A stretch of DNA of 64,000 bases from Aldehydirespirator sp965248735. Lineage in GTDB: Bacteria; Actinomycetota; Acidimicrobiia; Acidimicrobiales; Aldehydirespiratoraceae. Of the stretch, positions 17,122 to 26,201 are shown one piece after another (position 1 is the first letter of the stretch; each line of letters opens with the position of its first letter). Both the position numbers and the translations under genes were made by a program. The notes beneath the pieces were generated by a model that had not been told where the DNA came from, searched no databases, and was given only the letters and a program-made list of their open reading frames with translations. The stretch lies in the NCBI GenBank assembly GCA_965248735.1, contig OZ252146.1, positions 2,356,001 through 2,420,000 on the forward strand. The letters run 5' to 3'.

Positions 17122-19100
17122 GGGGATCGCATCAGGGGCGGTAGGTCCACGTCGATGTCGAACGCGCCCGGCGCCGCGGCCAGCCGCCAGACGAACACCG
17201 CCATCCGGCCCCGGTTCACGGGGTCGTAGGGGTCGAAGTCCGTGGGGTCGTTGTCGGGCGGCTCGAAGTCCTCGTCCACCCAGAGGCGATGCTCCACCAT
17301 CCAGCGGGCGGCCTCGAGGTAGTAGGCGTTGATCCCGATGTCCCGGAACGGTATGGGATGGTTGCTGTAGGTGCGTCCCGCGAAGCGCCACAGGAACGCG
17401 GCCAGCTGCGAGGATCTGAGCGGCTGGTTGGGACAGAACAGCGCTACGGGGTCGGTGCTGCAGCCCAGGGTGATGTTCTGGTCCACCATCCATCCGACGG
17501 CTTGCGAGTAGTAGCTGTCGGGCTCGACGTCGTAGAAGGTCAAAGACCCGTCGACTGACTCCGGCTCGCCCGCGAAGCGCCACAGGAACGCGGCGAACTG
17601 GGCCCGGGTGAGCGACCGCTCCGGTGAGAACGTCGTGGGGGTCGTGCCTGTGGTGACCTCGTTGGTGAGCATCCACGCAACCGCCTGCGCGTAGGGCGCG
17701 TCGAAGGCGACGTCGGTGAAGGGGAGGGTGTGGACGTTGTAACCGTCGTCGGTGTGAGCGTCCCGAAGCGCCAGCTTTGTGGACAGCAGGGGCCGGCAGC
17801 CCGGCGTGCTGCGGCACCCCAGCACCAGCGCGTAGTAGAAGCGGTAGCCGTAGGGCTCTCCGTCCTCGTTGCGCACCTCGAGCGTGCGCTCGGATCCCAC
17901 CAGGGTCACTTGGGCGTCGTCTATGCGGCCCGACGGCCCGGGGCCCACGATGTAGATCTCGACAATGTCGCCGACGTCGAGGTCGGCGAAGGAATAGTCG
18001 GCGAGCCACTTGCTGATCTGGTCGCTCGTGTAGGTGCGCTCCCAGGTGTTGGTGGGGTTCTGGGGGTCGCCGTTCGCGTCAGGGGCGGCGTCGTAGGGGT
18101 CTGGCTTGGCCAGCAGGTACGACACGGGGTCTCGCCGGGGCTCCTCGTTGGCCGCGGTGTGGCCTCCGTTGGACGAGCTGTAGTAGCCGACGATCACCTC
18201 GCGCTGGTGCTCGTTAGTCCGCTGGTAGGCGAGCACCGTGTCGTCGGTGGCGTCCACCTGGTTCATCCAGGCGCCGTGGCCGGGCTGCCGCTCGAAGTCC
18301 CAAGCCTTGTACTCCTGGTCGCGCGTCGACGCGTACAGGTCGAACGGTGCGGCCCAGCCGGCCCGGTCCAGCATGATGGCCGCCGCGTAGCTGCGTGCCG
18401 CGACGGCCTGGGCCTTCAGGGCTTCCGCGGGCCAGCTGTGGGGAACCTCGTCGAGGCCGTAGAGGTACTGCTCCATGGTCATGTCGCCGACCACCAGGCA
18501 GTACTCGTTGGCGCTGCGGCTGCCGCAGTTGGCCACGCCTCCGGTCGCCGGGGTGAGCTGGAACTGCCCGTGCGCGTAGCGCTCCGCGCCGTTGATGGTG
18601 TTGGAGACCCTCACGGGCTCGCCGTCGTTGAAGCTCACCGTCAGCACCGTCCCGCTGCAGAAGCCCCGGCACCAGTCGATGTTGCTCGAGTTGATGTGCC
18701 AGCCGCCGTTGCCGCGGCGCACGGTCAGGGTGTTGACGGTGGTGTCCAGGAACCGGCCGTCCATGGCCACCGTCAGCAGCCCGGTCGGCCTGAACACGGT
18801 GGTGTTGTGGACCGCGATGCGCACGTCGACGTCGTCGGGCACAAGGTTGGGATCGGTGGTCAGATCGGTGCCGTCGTAGTAGAAGGCGAGGATCTCCTCG
18901 TAGGTGAACCCTGCTTCGGCCCGTCCGAGGGCTCCGAACTGGCTCAAGCCGGTTCCGTGCCCCCATCCACCGCCGATGAAGGTGAACTCGTCGTCGCTCG
19001 GCCCGTGGGGGTGGGCCGCGGCCGGCGCGGCGAAGGAGGCGAGAAGGACCGCCGCGGCCGAAACCACTGAGAGCAGCGAACGAATGGGATGAGAGGGCAT
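17118..19100 (-). CDS. Secreted SpoIID-domain protein with C-terminal S-layer homology repeats
   Basis: 660 residues. A signal peptide (SVVSAAAVLLASFAAPAAA) is followed by FIGGGWGHGTGLSQFGALG, the SpoIID/LytB signature, placed near the N-terminus rather than at the domain end. Further SpoIID blocks are YLYGLDEVPHSWPAEALKAQ, AVAARSYA and SSSNGGHTA. From about 465 there are three SLH-type repeats, each with an AVGWM- or AVAWML-like helix and an R-x-QFAAFLWRFAG block. SpoIID enzymes cleave denuded peptidoglycan glycan strands; SLH repeats anchor proteins to wall polymers. The ATG at 19100 is preferred over TTG 19103. It is co-directional and overlapping with the sugar transferase gene, unusual company for a SpoIID protein. 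Confidence 0.85.
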   Translation of the reverse strand: MPSHPIRSLLSVVSAAAVLLASFAAPAAAHPHGPSDDEFTFIGGGWGHGTGLSQFGALGRAEAGFTYEEILAFYYDGTDLTTDPNLVPDDVDVRIAVHNTTVFRPTGLLTVAMDGRFLDTTVNTLTVRRGNGGWHINSSNIDWCRGFCSGTVLTVSFNDGEPVRVSNTINGAERYAHGQFQLTPATGGVANCGSRSANEYCLVVGDMTMEQYLYGLDEVPHSWPAEALKAQAVAARSYAAAIMLDRAGWAAPFDLYASTRDQEYKAWDFERQPGHGAWMNQVDATDDTVLAYQRTNEHQREVIVGYYSSSNGGHTAANEEPRRDPVSYLLAKPDPYDAAPDANGDPQNPTNTWERTYTSDQISKWLADYSFADLDVGDIVEIYIVGPGPSGRIDDAQVTLVGSERTLEVRNEDGEPYGYRFYYALVLGCRSTPGCRPLLSTKLALRDAHTDDGYNVHTLPFTDVAFDAPYAQAVAWMLTNEVTTGTTPTTFSPERSLTRAQFAAFLWRFAGEPESVDGSLTFYDVEPDSYYSQAVGWMVDQNITLGCSTDPVALFCPNQPLRSSQLAAFLWRFAGRTYSNHPIPFRDIGINAYYLEAARWMVEHRLWVDEDFEPPDNDPTDFDPYDPVNRGRMAVFVWRLAAAPGAFDIDVDLPPLMRSP

Positions 19101-19218
19101 CAAGTACCACCGTCTTCTGTTAGCCGCCCGCCGGGCCGGGAGCCTAGCGCCACCCCGGTGGGTTCAGACGGACCGGAGACGGTGCGGGGCTGGCCGCCGA
19201 GCCGTTGCCGCCGATCGT

Positions 19219-20001
19219 TCAGGCCGGCGCGGCGCGAGAGTCACCGCCGCCGTCGGCGACATGGCGGAGGTAGGCGTCCACCACCTCGTTGGGATCTCCC
19301 GCGGCCCGGAGCCGTCCGCCGTCCAGCCACCCGACGCGATCGCAGAGCTGGCGCACCAGCGCGGTGTCGTGCGAGACCAGCACGATGGTCGCGCCCCCGG
19401 CGCGGAGGGCCTCCATGTGGTGCAGGCACCGGTGCTGGAACTCCTCGTCGCCCACGGCGATGACCTCGTCCACGAGCAGGATCTCCGGGTCCACATTCAC
19501 GGCCACGGAGAAGCCGAGGCGCATGTACATACCGCTGGAGTAGATCTTCACCGGAGCGTCGATCTGGTCGCCGACGCCGCTGAATTCGATGATGCCGTCC
19601 ATGGCGGCGGCCATCTGGCGCCGGCCGAGCCCGAGCATGGCCCCGTTGAGGAAGACGTTCTCACGCCCAGTCAGCTCGGGATGGAAGCCGGACCCGAGCT
19701 CGAGCAGGGCCGACAACCGGCCCTGCGCCGCGATCCGGCCGCTGGTGGGGCGGTGGATCCCGGCCATGAGCCGCAGGAGGGTGGACTTGCCGCTGCCGTT
19801 GTGTCCGACGAGGCCGAAGAAGGAGCCCCTGTCGATGGCGAGCGAGACGTCGCGCAGCGCCCACAGGTATCTGACGTCGGGGCGGCCGAAGCGCAGCACC
19901 GCCTCCTTGATCGAGGTCGGGCGGTTCAACTCCAGCCGGAAGCGCTTCGACACCTCGGCCACCTCGACGGCCGGCCCCGCGGATCGGGCCGGATCGCTCA
20001 C
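19219..20001 (-). CDS. ABC polysaccharide exporter ATPase (Wzt/TagH-like)
   Basis: 260 residues. Walker A GHNGSGKST, the TagH/Wzt block LLELGSGFHPELTGRENVFL, YSSGMYMRLGFSVAV, Walker B ILLVDEVIAVGD and LVSHD. It lacks the long C-terminal glycan-binding domain. The GTG at 20001 overlaps the permease stop (GTGA). Together with the 19998-20840 permease it forms a second polysaccharide ABC exporter in the window. A gap of about 118 nt separates it from the SpoIID-SLH gene, so 20840 to 14765 may be one transcription unit. Confidence 0.9.
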   Translation of the reverse strand: MSDPARSAGPAVEVAEVSKRFRLELNRPTSIKEAVLRFGRPDVRYLWALRDVSLAIDRGSFFGLVGHNGSGKSTLLRLMAGIHRPTSGRIAAQGRLSALLELGSGFHPELTGRENVFLNGAMLGLGRRQMAAAMDGIIEFSGVGDQIDAPVKIYSSGMYMRLGFSVAVNVDPEILLVDEVIAVGDEEFQHRCLHHMEALRAGGATIVLVSHDTALVRQLCDRVGWLDGGRLRAAGDPNEVVDAYLRHVADGGGDSRAAPA

Positions 20002-20840
20002 GGCTCCTCGCTTATCGCCATCGACCGGCGGCGGAAGAAGGCGAGGCCGAGAACGAACGCACCTATCGCCCATGCCGCGGCCGTGGCCAGATCGGTCGGG
20101 TCGGGCGCCTCCAAGAAGTAGACCGCGTCCCGGGCCACGGCGACGACCGAATTGAGGGGGTTCAGCTCCACGATTCGCGCCACCGGCAGCCCGTAGGCCC
20201 TCTCGGGCACGATGTCGGGGGTGTAGACGATCGGCACCATGAAGAACCCGACGCTCAGCACGATGGTGGTCAGATGCTGGATGTCGCGGTAGCGGGCGTT
20301 GAGGATCGACGCCGCGAAGCCGAGGCCGAGCGCGAACATGGCCGCCAGCACCATGGCCACCGGCAAGAAGACCAGCGTCCAGGACACGTTCACCAGTGCG
20401 GCCATGATCAATACGAGCACCAAGGCCTCCATGCTGCTCTGCAGCAGGGTGGCTGCCGCGCCTCCGATGATCGCCGTCTCCGTCGGGAAGTAGATCTTCT
20501 TGCGCAGCTCGCTCACGCCGTCCATCCAGCGCATGGAGCCGCTGACGATGGTGTAGAAGAGGTTCCACACCACGAGCCCGGAGAACAGGTACAGGGCGAA
20601 CACCTCGGCCCGGCCGTTGGCGGTGACCGGAGCGGTGGCCCGGTAGATCACCCCGAACACCAGGCTGTAGACGGCCACCGTGGTCAACGGCTTGAGGAGC
20701 GACCACAGCCAGCCCAGGACATTGCGCTTGTAGAGCGCCTTGGTCTCGCGCTCCGCGAAGCTGCGCACCAGCCTCGCGCCGGTGCGGGCCGCGGGCGACA
20801 GCCTCAGGGCCGGACGGAGGCCGGGGTGGTTGACCGCCAT
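19998..20840 (-). CDS. ABC-2 polysaccharide export permease (Wzm/TagG-like)
   Basis: 280 residues with six membrane helices. It shows the ABC-2/TagG pattern: YKRNVLGWLWSLLKPLTTVA, then ELRKKIYFPTETAIIGGAAA, then ARYRDIQHLTTIVLSVGFFM and VPIVYTP, then ELNPLNSVVAVARDAV. It starts with ATG at 20840 and is the likely head of the minus-strand run 20840-14765. Divergent from the methyltransferase gene. It pairs with the ATPase at 19219-20001 to flip a lipid-linked polymer across the membrane. Confidence 0.9.
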   Translation of the reverse strand: MAVNHPGLRPALRLSPAARTGARLVRSFAERETKALYKRNVLGWLWSLLKPLTTVAVYSLVFGVIYRATAPVTANGRAEVFALYLFSGLVVWNLFYTIVSGSMRWMDGVSELRKKIYFPTETAIIGGAAATLLQSSMEALVLVLIMAALVNVSWTLVFLPVAMVLAAMFALGLGFAASILNARYRDIQHLTTIVLSVGFFMVPIVYTPDIVPERAYGLPVARIVELNPLNSVVAVARDAVYFLEAPDPTDLATAAAWAIGAFVLGLAFFRRRSMAISEEP

Positions 20841-20877
20841 AGTCGCTGTGGATCATAGGATGAAGGCGAGACCAACC

Positions 20878-21621
20878 ATGGACCGCACCTTCGTCGCTGC
20901 GACCCTGCAGAGTCTGGGCCTTGGGGCCGACACCCGGCTGCTGGCGGTGTGCGCCGGCACCGACGACTGGGAACTGCTGGCCGGGTTGGGCTTCTCCGAC
21001 GTGGTCGTCTCCAACCTGGACGAGTCGTTCTCCCCCCTGGTGCCCGAAGCGGTGTGGTCCCGCCAGGACGCCCAGTCGCTGACCTTCGAGGACCGCTCCT
21101 TCGACTGGGTGTTCGTGTCCGAGGGACTGCACCATTGCCGCTCCCCCCACCGGGCGCTGCTGGAGATGTACCGCGTGTGCCGGGTGGGGCTGGTGGCGAT
21201 CGAGGCCCGCGACAGCCCTCTGGTGCGCCTGGCCGTCCGTTTCGGCATGGCCGACTCCTTCGAGCTGGCCGCGGTAGTGGACCAGGGCTTCAGGGCCGGG
21301 GGTCTGGACAACACCAGCGTTCCCAACCACGTGTACCGCTGGACCGAGGCCGAGGTGATCAAGACCCTGCGGTCCTACGACCCCACCGGCGAGGTCCGAG
21401 TCGAGTTCCGCCACGGGCTCCGCCTGCCCACCGATGAGGCCACCGGAGCGCGGCGACGGTGGGCGGCAAGGGTGGCTGGGCCCGCGCTGGCCGCGATCAC
21501 CGCGGTCTCCAAGCGCCAGTGCAACCAACTGGCCATCATCGCCCGTCGCCCCACCGAGCTGTACCCGTGGCTTCAGCTCATCGACGGCGGCGTCGAGTTC
21601 GACCCCGGCTACAGAGCCTGA
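20878..21621 (+). CDS. Class I SAM-dependent methyltransferase
   Basis: About 247 residues. A degenerate motif I (RLLAVCAGTDDWELLAGLGF), then the motif II-like VVVSNLDE, LTFEDRSFDWVFVSEGLHHC and SPHRALLEMYRVCRVGLVAI, the order of the Methyltransf_11-type fold. It probably methylates a sugar or lipid of the surface glycan; the substrate is not evident. The ATG at 20878 is chosen because GGCGAG sits about 8 nt upstream. An ATG at 20860 in the same frame adds six residues but has poorly spaced AGG. It stands alone on the plus strand between two minus-strand units. Confidence 0.75.
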   Translation: MDRTFVAATLQSLGLGADTRLLAVCAGTDDWELLAGLGFSDVVVSNLDESFSPLVPEAVWSRQDAQSLTFEDRSFDWVFVSEGLHHCRSPHRALLEMYRVCRVGLVAIEARDSPLVRLAVRFGMADSFELAAVVDQGFRAGGLDNTSVPNHVYRWTEAEVIKTLRSYDPTGEVRVEFRHGLRLPTDEATGARRRWAARVAGPALAAITAVSKRQCNQLAIIARRPTELYPWLQLIDGGVEFDPGYRA

Positions 21622-21681
21622 CAATTAGTCCGGCGCGTGAGCGTGGGAATTGCGCGCTCCCCTGCATTCGCAGGAACCACA

Positions 21682-24324
21682 TCAGGGTGTCTCGCAGCCC
21701 TGTCCGGGTCCGAGGGCGCTGCCCGACGGCGGACGGCATTCGTAGACCCTTATGTAGTCCACCACGAACTCGGTCGGGAACACCGTGCTGTCAGGGACCT
21801 GGTTGCCCGGCCAGGTCTCCAGAGCCCAGTTTCCGACGGTGTTGTTGATGCCGACGACGAACGGCGCGTCAAACGGCGCATACGGGTTGTCGACCGGCTG
21901 CTCGCTTCCCTTGGGGTGGGAGAACCAGTCGCTGCTCGGCACAGTCAGGACCCGCCGATCGTCGATATAGAACCGGATTGAGGCTGTGTCCCACTCGACC
22001 GTGTACAGGTGGAACGACTCGGCCGGATTGACGGGCAGGTTCGTCAACGCGAACGGGTTCGTGAAGGGCAGTCCCATGTGGACGACATGATGGACGCCCC
22101 ATCCCGGTCCCGGCAGCTGGGCGTCGATGCCGCCCTTGCCGATGTTGGCCCCTTCGGCGATGTCGATCTCCCCTGCGGCGACGCCGTTGCCGTAGGGCGA
22201 GTTCACTGGGCGCATCCAGTACGCGAAGAACGTCCCGTGGCCTTGTGGCAGTCTGCCGAGCAACTCGAATCTGCCGTAGGTGAAGCTCATGGTGCTCTCG
22301 ACCCTCCCTGCGGTGAAGTCCTTGAGCAGGAAGCTCCCCGGCGTGAAGGTTGACAGCGGACCGAACTGATTGCCGCTGCCCCTCCAGTTGTTGGTGCCGG
22401 CGTATCGCTCGCGCAGCGTTCGGAGATGCAGCATGCCGTCGGAGACGTAGACGTTCTCGGTGCGGTCGGTGTCGCAGGCGAGATACACGGGCGGGCAGTT
22501 GACGTTCGCTTTCCATTTGGCGGTGTCCAGCGATGTGCCGTTGAACTCATCTGACCACACCAGTTGCCAGCTGTTGTCGCTGTCGACGCCTCTCGTCCCC
22601 ACGGGCCAGCTGAGCAGGATCGGATCGCTCGCGAGGTCACGGTCATCGGCCAACGCGACCTTGGCCAAGTCGAAGGGCCCGTGGACTTGCGCACTGCGCG
22701 TGAACTTGGCCACGCCTTCGCCGTCCGTTGTGGCTCGCCCGGCGATGGTGCCGTCGATGTAGAGCTCCACCGCCCGACCCGCCAACGGAGACGTACCGTC
22801 GAAGACTTGCGCGGTGATCGTTCTCGCGGCGCTCGTGTGCGATCTGTCGGGGCTCACCGAAATGGTGATGCGGCGGGACTCTGGCGGCTGCCAGAACACG
22901 CCGAGCGGACGCGAGGCCACATCGGTGGACACGACCTGCACCTGAAGGGAGTCGTAGCCGCCCTGGTTCGATGATCCCATTGGTGCGTCATAGGTGAACG
23001 TCGCCTGCCCGTCGGGGCCCGCGAAGGCGGTGCCTCGACTCTCGCCGTCGATGATGAACTCCAACTCCGCGCCGAACAGCGGGGTGCCTTCGGCGTCTGT
23101 CACGGTGGCGACGATGTCGACGTCGTCGCCGACCGTCGGGCTCGGGTCGTCGACACGGACAGAAAGAGTGGGCGTGACGCCGGTCAGGTCGATCGTCCAG
23201 CGGATGGTTGTGGCGGAACTGGTGAGAACCAGGTCTTCGACCATCACCTCAAGCGCGATCGAGCTGACCCGGCTGGACGCGGGCGGGGAGTCGACTGTGA
23301 AGGTGGCCGTTCCGTCACGCCCGGTCTCGACATAGTTCGAGGGCTCTCGGCCGTCGCGGACGAGCCGGACGCTGAGGCCGGGAATCGGGTCGCCGCGATG
23401 GTCGGTGAGTATCGCTCGGACGCTTACGGAGTCTCCCGGACGCGGCTCCTGCGGATCGATGGTGATCTCTACGGCTGAGGGCCTTGCAACCGCGTTGTGC
23501 GAGCGGACTATGTCGTCGCATCCACTGGGGGGAGTGAAACCTCCCCTTGCCGAGACGACTGCGAGCGCTTGCGACAGGAACAATGCCATCGGAGCCCGTG
23601 TCACGGTCGCCGTGGGTGCGAACTCCATCGCCGATATGCCTCGCATGACGTCGAGGACTCGCATCTGTGCGACCGCGGCGTGGCTCTCGGCGTCGAGGTT
23701 AGCGGTGTCGTCGAATCCGGGGACGAAGCCTGAGACGGGCTCGACCCCGGCCGCGCTGAGCAGCCGCGTCAGGAACAGCGCCATCTGGCGGCGGGTGACC
23801 GGCCGGCTCGGCGAGAACGTCGTAGCGGATGTGCCCCGCGTGATGCCGAGGCCGAACAGCCGTGCAACCGCGGACCGCGCCTCCTCCTCGACGCCTCCGA
23901 GGTCGGTGAACCCCGGGTCGGCGGCTTCGGGCGACGGGACTTCGATGACATCGAGCAGCCGCGTCAGGAACAGCGCCATCTGGCGGCGGGTGACCGGCCT
24001 GCTCGGTGAATACGTCGTGGCTGACGTGCCGCGGGTGATGCCGGTCTCGAAGATGCAATGGATCGCTCGGCGCGTCGCGTCGCTGACGTCATCCAAGTCG
24101 GTGAACGGTGTGCCCTGCGCGCTGACGGGGCCTTGGAGCGCTGAAGCCCCCGTCACTGGCACGGCGACTGCAGCCACCGTAGCGAATGCAACTGCCAACG
24201 CAAGGCACGCCATTCGACTGCGAGCGCTGTGTCTAGCGAGAAACGTCCTGACCTGAATTCGCCGACAGAGCTTGCCTGGGATCCTCGGAGCCTTCGGCCG
24301 AGTGCGAGTCTGGTGGTGTTCCAT
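21682..24324 (-). CDS. Secreted GH16 glycanase with SLH and Ig-like domains
   Basis: About 880 residues. A basic N-terminus and hydrophobic segment (ACLALAVAFATVAAVAVP) form the export signal. Three SLH-type repeats (about 70-260) each end in VTRRQMALFLTRL or a variant. Three Ig-like domains (about 270-575) carry repeated DGxGxATFTxD cores. The C-terminal GH16 domain (about 595-870) has WSDEFNGTSLDTAKWKAN and the catalytic GEIDIAEGANI near 720 (ExDxxE nucleophile and acid/base both present). It should cut a beta-glucan- or galactan-like polymer at the cell surface. The ATG at 24324 is preferred to GTG 24354. In this context it may trim or remodel the organism's own polysaccharide. Confidence 0.85.
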   Translation of the reverse strand: MEHHQTRTRPKAPRIPGKLCRRIQVRTFLARHSARSRMACLALAVAFATVAAVAVPVTGASALQGPVSAQGTPFTDLDDVSDATRRAIHCIFETGITRGTSATTYSPSRPVTRRQMALFLTRLLDVIEVPSPEAADPGFTDLGGVEEEARSAVARLFGLGITRGTSATTFSPSRPVTRRQMALFLTRLLSAAGVEPVSGFVPGFDDTANLDAESHAAVAQMRVLDVMRGISAMEFAPTATVTRAPMALFLSQALAVVSARGGFTPPSGCDDIVRSHNAVARPSAVEITIDPQEPRPGDSVSVRAILTDHRGDPIPGLSVRLVRDGREPSNYVETGRDGTATFTVDSPPASSRVSSIALEVMVEDLVLTSSATTIRWTIDLTGVTPTLSVRVDDPSPTVGDDVDIVATVTDAEGTPLFGAELEFIIDGESRGTAFAGPDGQATFTYDAPMGSSNQGGYDSLQVQVVSTDVASRPLGVFWQPPESRRITISVSPDRSHTSAARTITAQVFDGTSPLAGRAVELYIDGTIAGRATTDGEGVAKFTRSAQVHGPFDLAKVALADDRDLASDPILLSWPVGTRGVDSDNSWQLVWSDEFNGTSLDTAKWKANVNCPPVYLACDTDRTENVYVSDGMLHLRTLRERYAGTNNWRGSGNQFGPLSTFTPGSFLLKDFTAGRVESTMSFTYGRFELLGRLPQGHGTFFAYWMRPVNSPYGNGVAAGEIDIAEGANIGKGGIDAQLPGPGWGVHHVVHMGLPFTNPFALTNLPVNPAESFHLYTVEWDTASIRFYIDDRRVLTVPSSDWFSHPKGSEQPVDNPYAPFDAPFVVGINNTVGNWALETWPGNQVPDSTVFPTEFVVDYIRVYECRPPSGSALGPGQGCETP

Positions 24325-24599
24325 GCGGGCTCCGGCTGCTGGCGACCGCGTCACCGTAGGCGTTCCGAGACTCGTCCCGCAAACCCACGCGTGGGTCTAG
24401 GTGGCCTGCGGCCCGCCCATCGAGCCGACTAGGGTCTCAAATGTGGGTGCAGCCGAGCCGTGGGATCCCGCGAGGCGCGGCCGGGCGCAACGAGTGAAGG
24501 GATCGCTGCGACGTAATATCGCCGTGAACTGGCCTTCGCAACCGTCGTGAGCCTGCCTTCCGGCCCGGTTCGCCGTCCGAGGAACGCGGCTCTCCGGGC
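24325..24599. other. Divergent intergenic region
   Basis: 275 bp between the divergent GH16 (minus) and Wzy-like (plus) genes; it must hold both promoters. No convincing -35/-10 pair, operator palindrome or small gene was recognised by eye. A GAGGAAC stretch about 15 nt before GTG 24600 is a weak ribosome-binding candidate. Confidence 0.5.
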
Positions 24600-26141
24600 G
24601 TGACGGCCATCTCTGACAGGTCCGGAGCGCGACTGCTGCGCTCTTGGCGGGCCGCGGCGGGCGCGGGTCTGCTGCGCTCTTGGCGGGCCGCGGCGGGCGC
24701 GGGTCTGCTGCGCTCTTGGCGGGCCGCGGCGGGCGCGGGTCTGCTGCTGGTGCTCAGCAACGGACCGGTCTTGCGGTTCGCGACGGGAGTGCTGAACCGG
24801 CCGGGGCATTGGAACGACTGGGCGGTCTGGCCCTTCTTCGCCGGCGCGGCGGCAGCTTCAGCAGTTCTCGCCTGGGCCACCTGGCGTCCCGGCCGCAGCG
24901 CAGCGGGTCAGGCCGCACGGGCGCTGCCGCCGGAGCATGGGGTACAAGCCGATAGCGCGGCGCCGCGAGCGCGACTGTCGCGGCCGGCGCTGATCGCGAT
25001 CGCGTGGTATTCCGCGGCGGCGGTGGCGTCGAGCCTGTGGAGCGTCTACGCGAGCGCCACGCTGTGGCGGTCGGTCGTCTATCTGGGCCTGATCCTGCTG
25101 GCTGTCGTGCTGGCAGGCCTCACCGACGACGAGCTGTCGACGGCCCTGGTACTGCTGGCGAGCGTCGCGGTGGTGGGCAGCCTCGCCGTGATCGTGCTGC
25201 AACACGATGTCGGCACCGACCGCCACGGCAATTGGATCGGCATGTATACGAACCGCAATTCGTTGGCGCCGCTGGCCGCCTTCGGGGTGATCGCGGGACT
25301 GCGGTGGCTGTTGCCGAGGTCAACACCTCTCCCGCGCCACGGCCTGCGGCGCGACGGATCCGCAGCTGGCACGACCCGGTCTGGTCGTCCTGCTGGGACT
25401 ACGGGACCCGCCGGCGCTGCCGGCGCAACTCCGGCTTCATGGCGTCAGGTCTGGGGCGCGGTGCTGTTGGCGGCATCGCTGGCGACCCTGATGGGTGCGG
25501 GCAGCCGCACCGCCTGGTTGGCGCTGGCAGCTGCGCTGGCCGTGGCCTCGGCGCTCGGCGCCGCGGCGGCCGGCGCGGCCCGGGCGCGCCGTTGGGGACC
25601 GTGGCGGACCCGGGCCACCGTGTTCGGCGGGGGGTTGGTGGCTGCCGGAATATGCGGGGCCGTCGCGGTGGCGGCCTGGAACGTCCCCACGCTCTCGCAG
25701 CGCCGCGCCATTTGGACTCTTGCCTGGGACCGCGTGCTGGAGAGGCCGTGGGGCGGTTACGGGTTCTTCGCGTTCTGGGAGGTGCCGGAGCTGGTTCAGG
25801 AGCACGTGCTGCTGCAGCGGGGCAGCGCTCACAACAGCCTGGTTGAGACCGCGCTCGGCTTGGGCATTCTCGGCGCTGCGCCGTTCGTGATGCTCGTAGT
25901 GCTGGCCGCAATCAACGCTGGCCGCGGCCTGTGGCTGCGCCCATCGGCCGACACCGGGATGTGGGCGGCGCTGACGGTGTTCGTGCTCCTTGAGAACGTG
26001 ACCGAGAGCTTCGTGCTGTGGTTCTCTCACATCTGGGTGCTGCTGCTGGTCGCCTCGCTGCGCCGCACTGCGCCCGCGATCGGCCCGTGGCAGTCGCGGG
26101 CGATAGCGGCGGTACCTGCAACCCGCTCTATGGATGGGTGA
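24600..26141 (+). CDS. O-antigen ligase / Wzy-like polysaccharide polymerase
   Basis: 513 residues, the largest of three Wzy-like paralogues. It shares NWIGMYTNRNSLAPLAAFG, RRAIWTLAWDRVLERPWGG, RGSAHNSLVETALGLGILG and NVTESFVLWFSHIW with the 7416-8669 protein. Two insertions explain the extra length: three in-frame copies of LLRSWRAAAGAG (residues about 12-47) just before the first membrane helix, and a Gly/Ala/Thr-rich loop (about 255-285). The start is GTG at 24600. It is monocistronic and faces a convergent GT2 gene. Probably polymerises or ligates a surface glycan. Confidence 0.8.
   Translation: MTAISDRSGARLLRSWRAAAGAGLLRSWRAAAGAGLLRSWRAAAGAGLLLVLSNGPVLRFATGVLNRPGHWNDWAVWPFFAGAAAASAVLAWATWRPGRSAAGQAARALPPEHGVQADSAAPRARLSRPALIAIAWYSAAAVASSLWSVYASATLWRSVVYLGLILLAVVLAGLTDDELSTALVLLASVAVVGSLAVIVLQHDVGTDRHGNWIGMYTNRNSLAPLAAFGVIAGLRWLLPRSTPLPRHGLRRDGSAAGTTRSGRPAGTTGPAGAAGATPASWRQVWGAVLLAASLATLMGAGSRTAWLALAAALAVASALGAAAAGAARARRWGPWRTRATVFGGGLVAAGICGAVAVAAWNVPTLSQRRAIWTLAWDRVLERPWGGYGFFAFWEVPELVQEHVLLQRGSAHNSLVETALGLGILGAAPFVMLVVLAAINAGRGLWLRPSADTGMWAALTVFVLLENVTESFVLWFSHIWVLLLVASLRRTAPAIGPWQSRAIAAVPATRSMDG
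24633..24740. repeat. 36-bp in-frame tandem repeat in Wzy-like gene
   Basis: Three copies of a 36-bp unit beginning CTGCTGCGCTCTTGGCGGG at 24633, 24669 and 24705. Each encodes LLRSWRAAAGAG ahead of the first transmembrane helix. The period keeps frame, so copy number could vary without destroying the protein. Confidence 0.9.
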
Positions 26142-26168
26142 GGGCCATGTGAGGGAGATCCTCCAAGA

Positions 26169-26199
26169 GGGCGCCCGGAGCGATTGTCGACCAGCGCCC
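26169..26199. terminator. Possible bidirectional terminator hairpin
   Basis: GGGCGC (26169-26174) and GCGCCC (26194-26199) can pair across a 19-nt loop in the 60-bp gap between the convergent Wzy-like and GT2 genes. There is no T-tract on either side, so this is weak. Confidence 0.2.
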
Positions 26200-26201
26200 G
26201 C

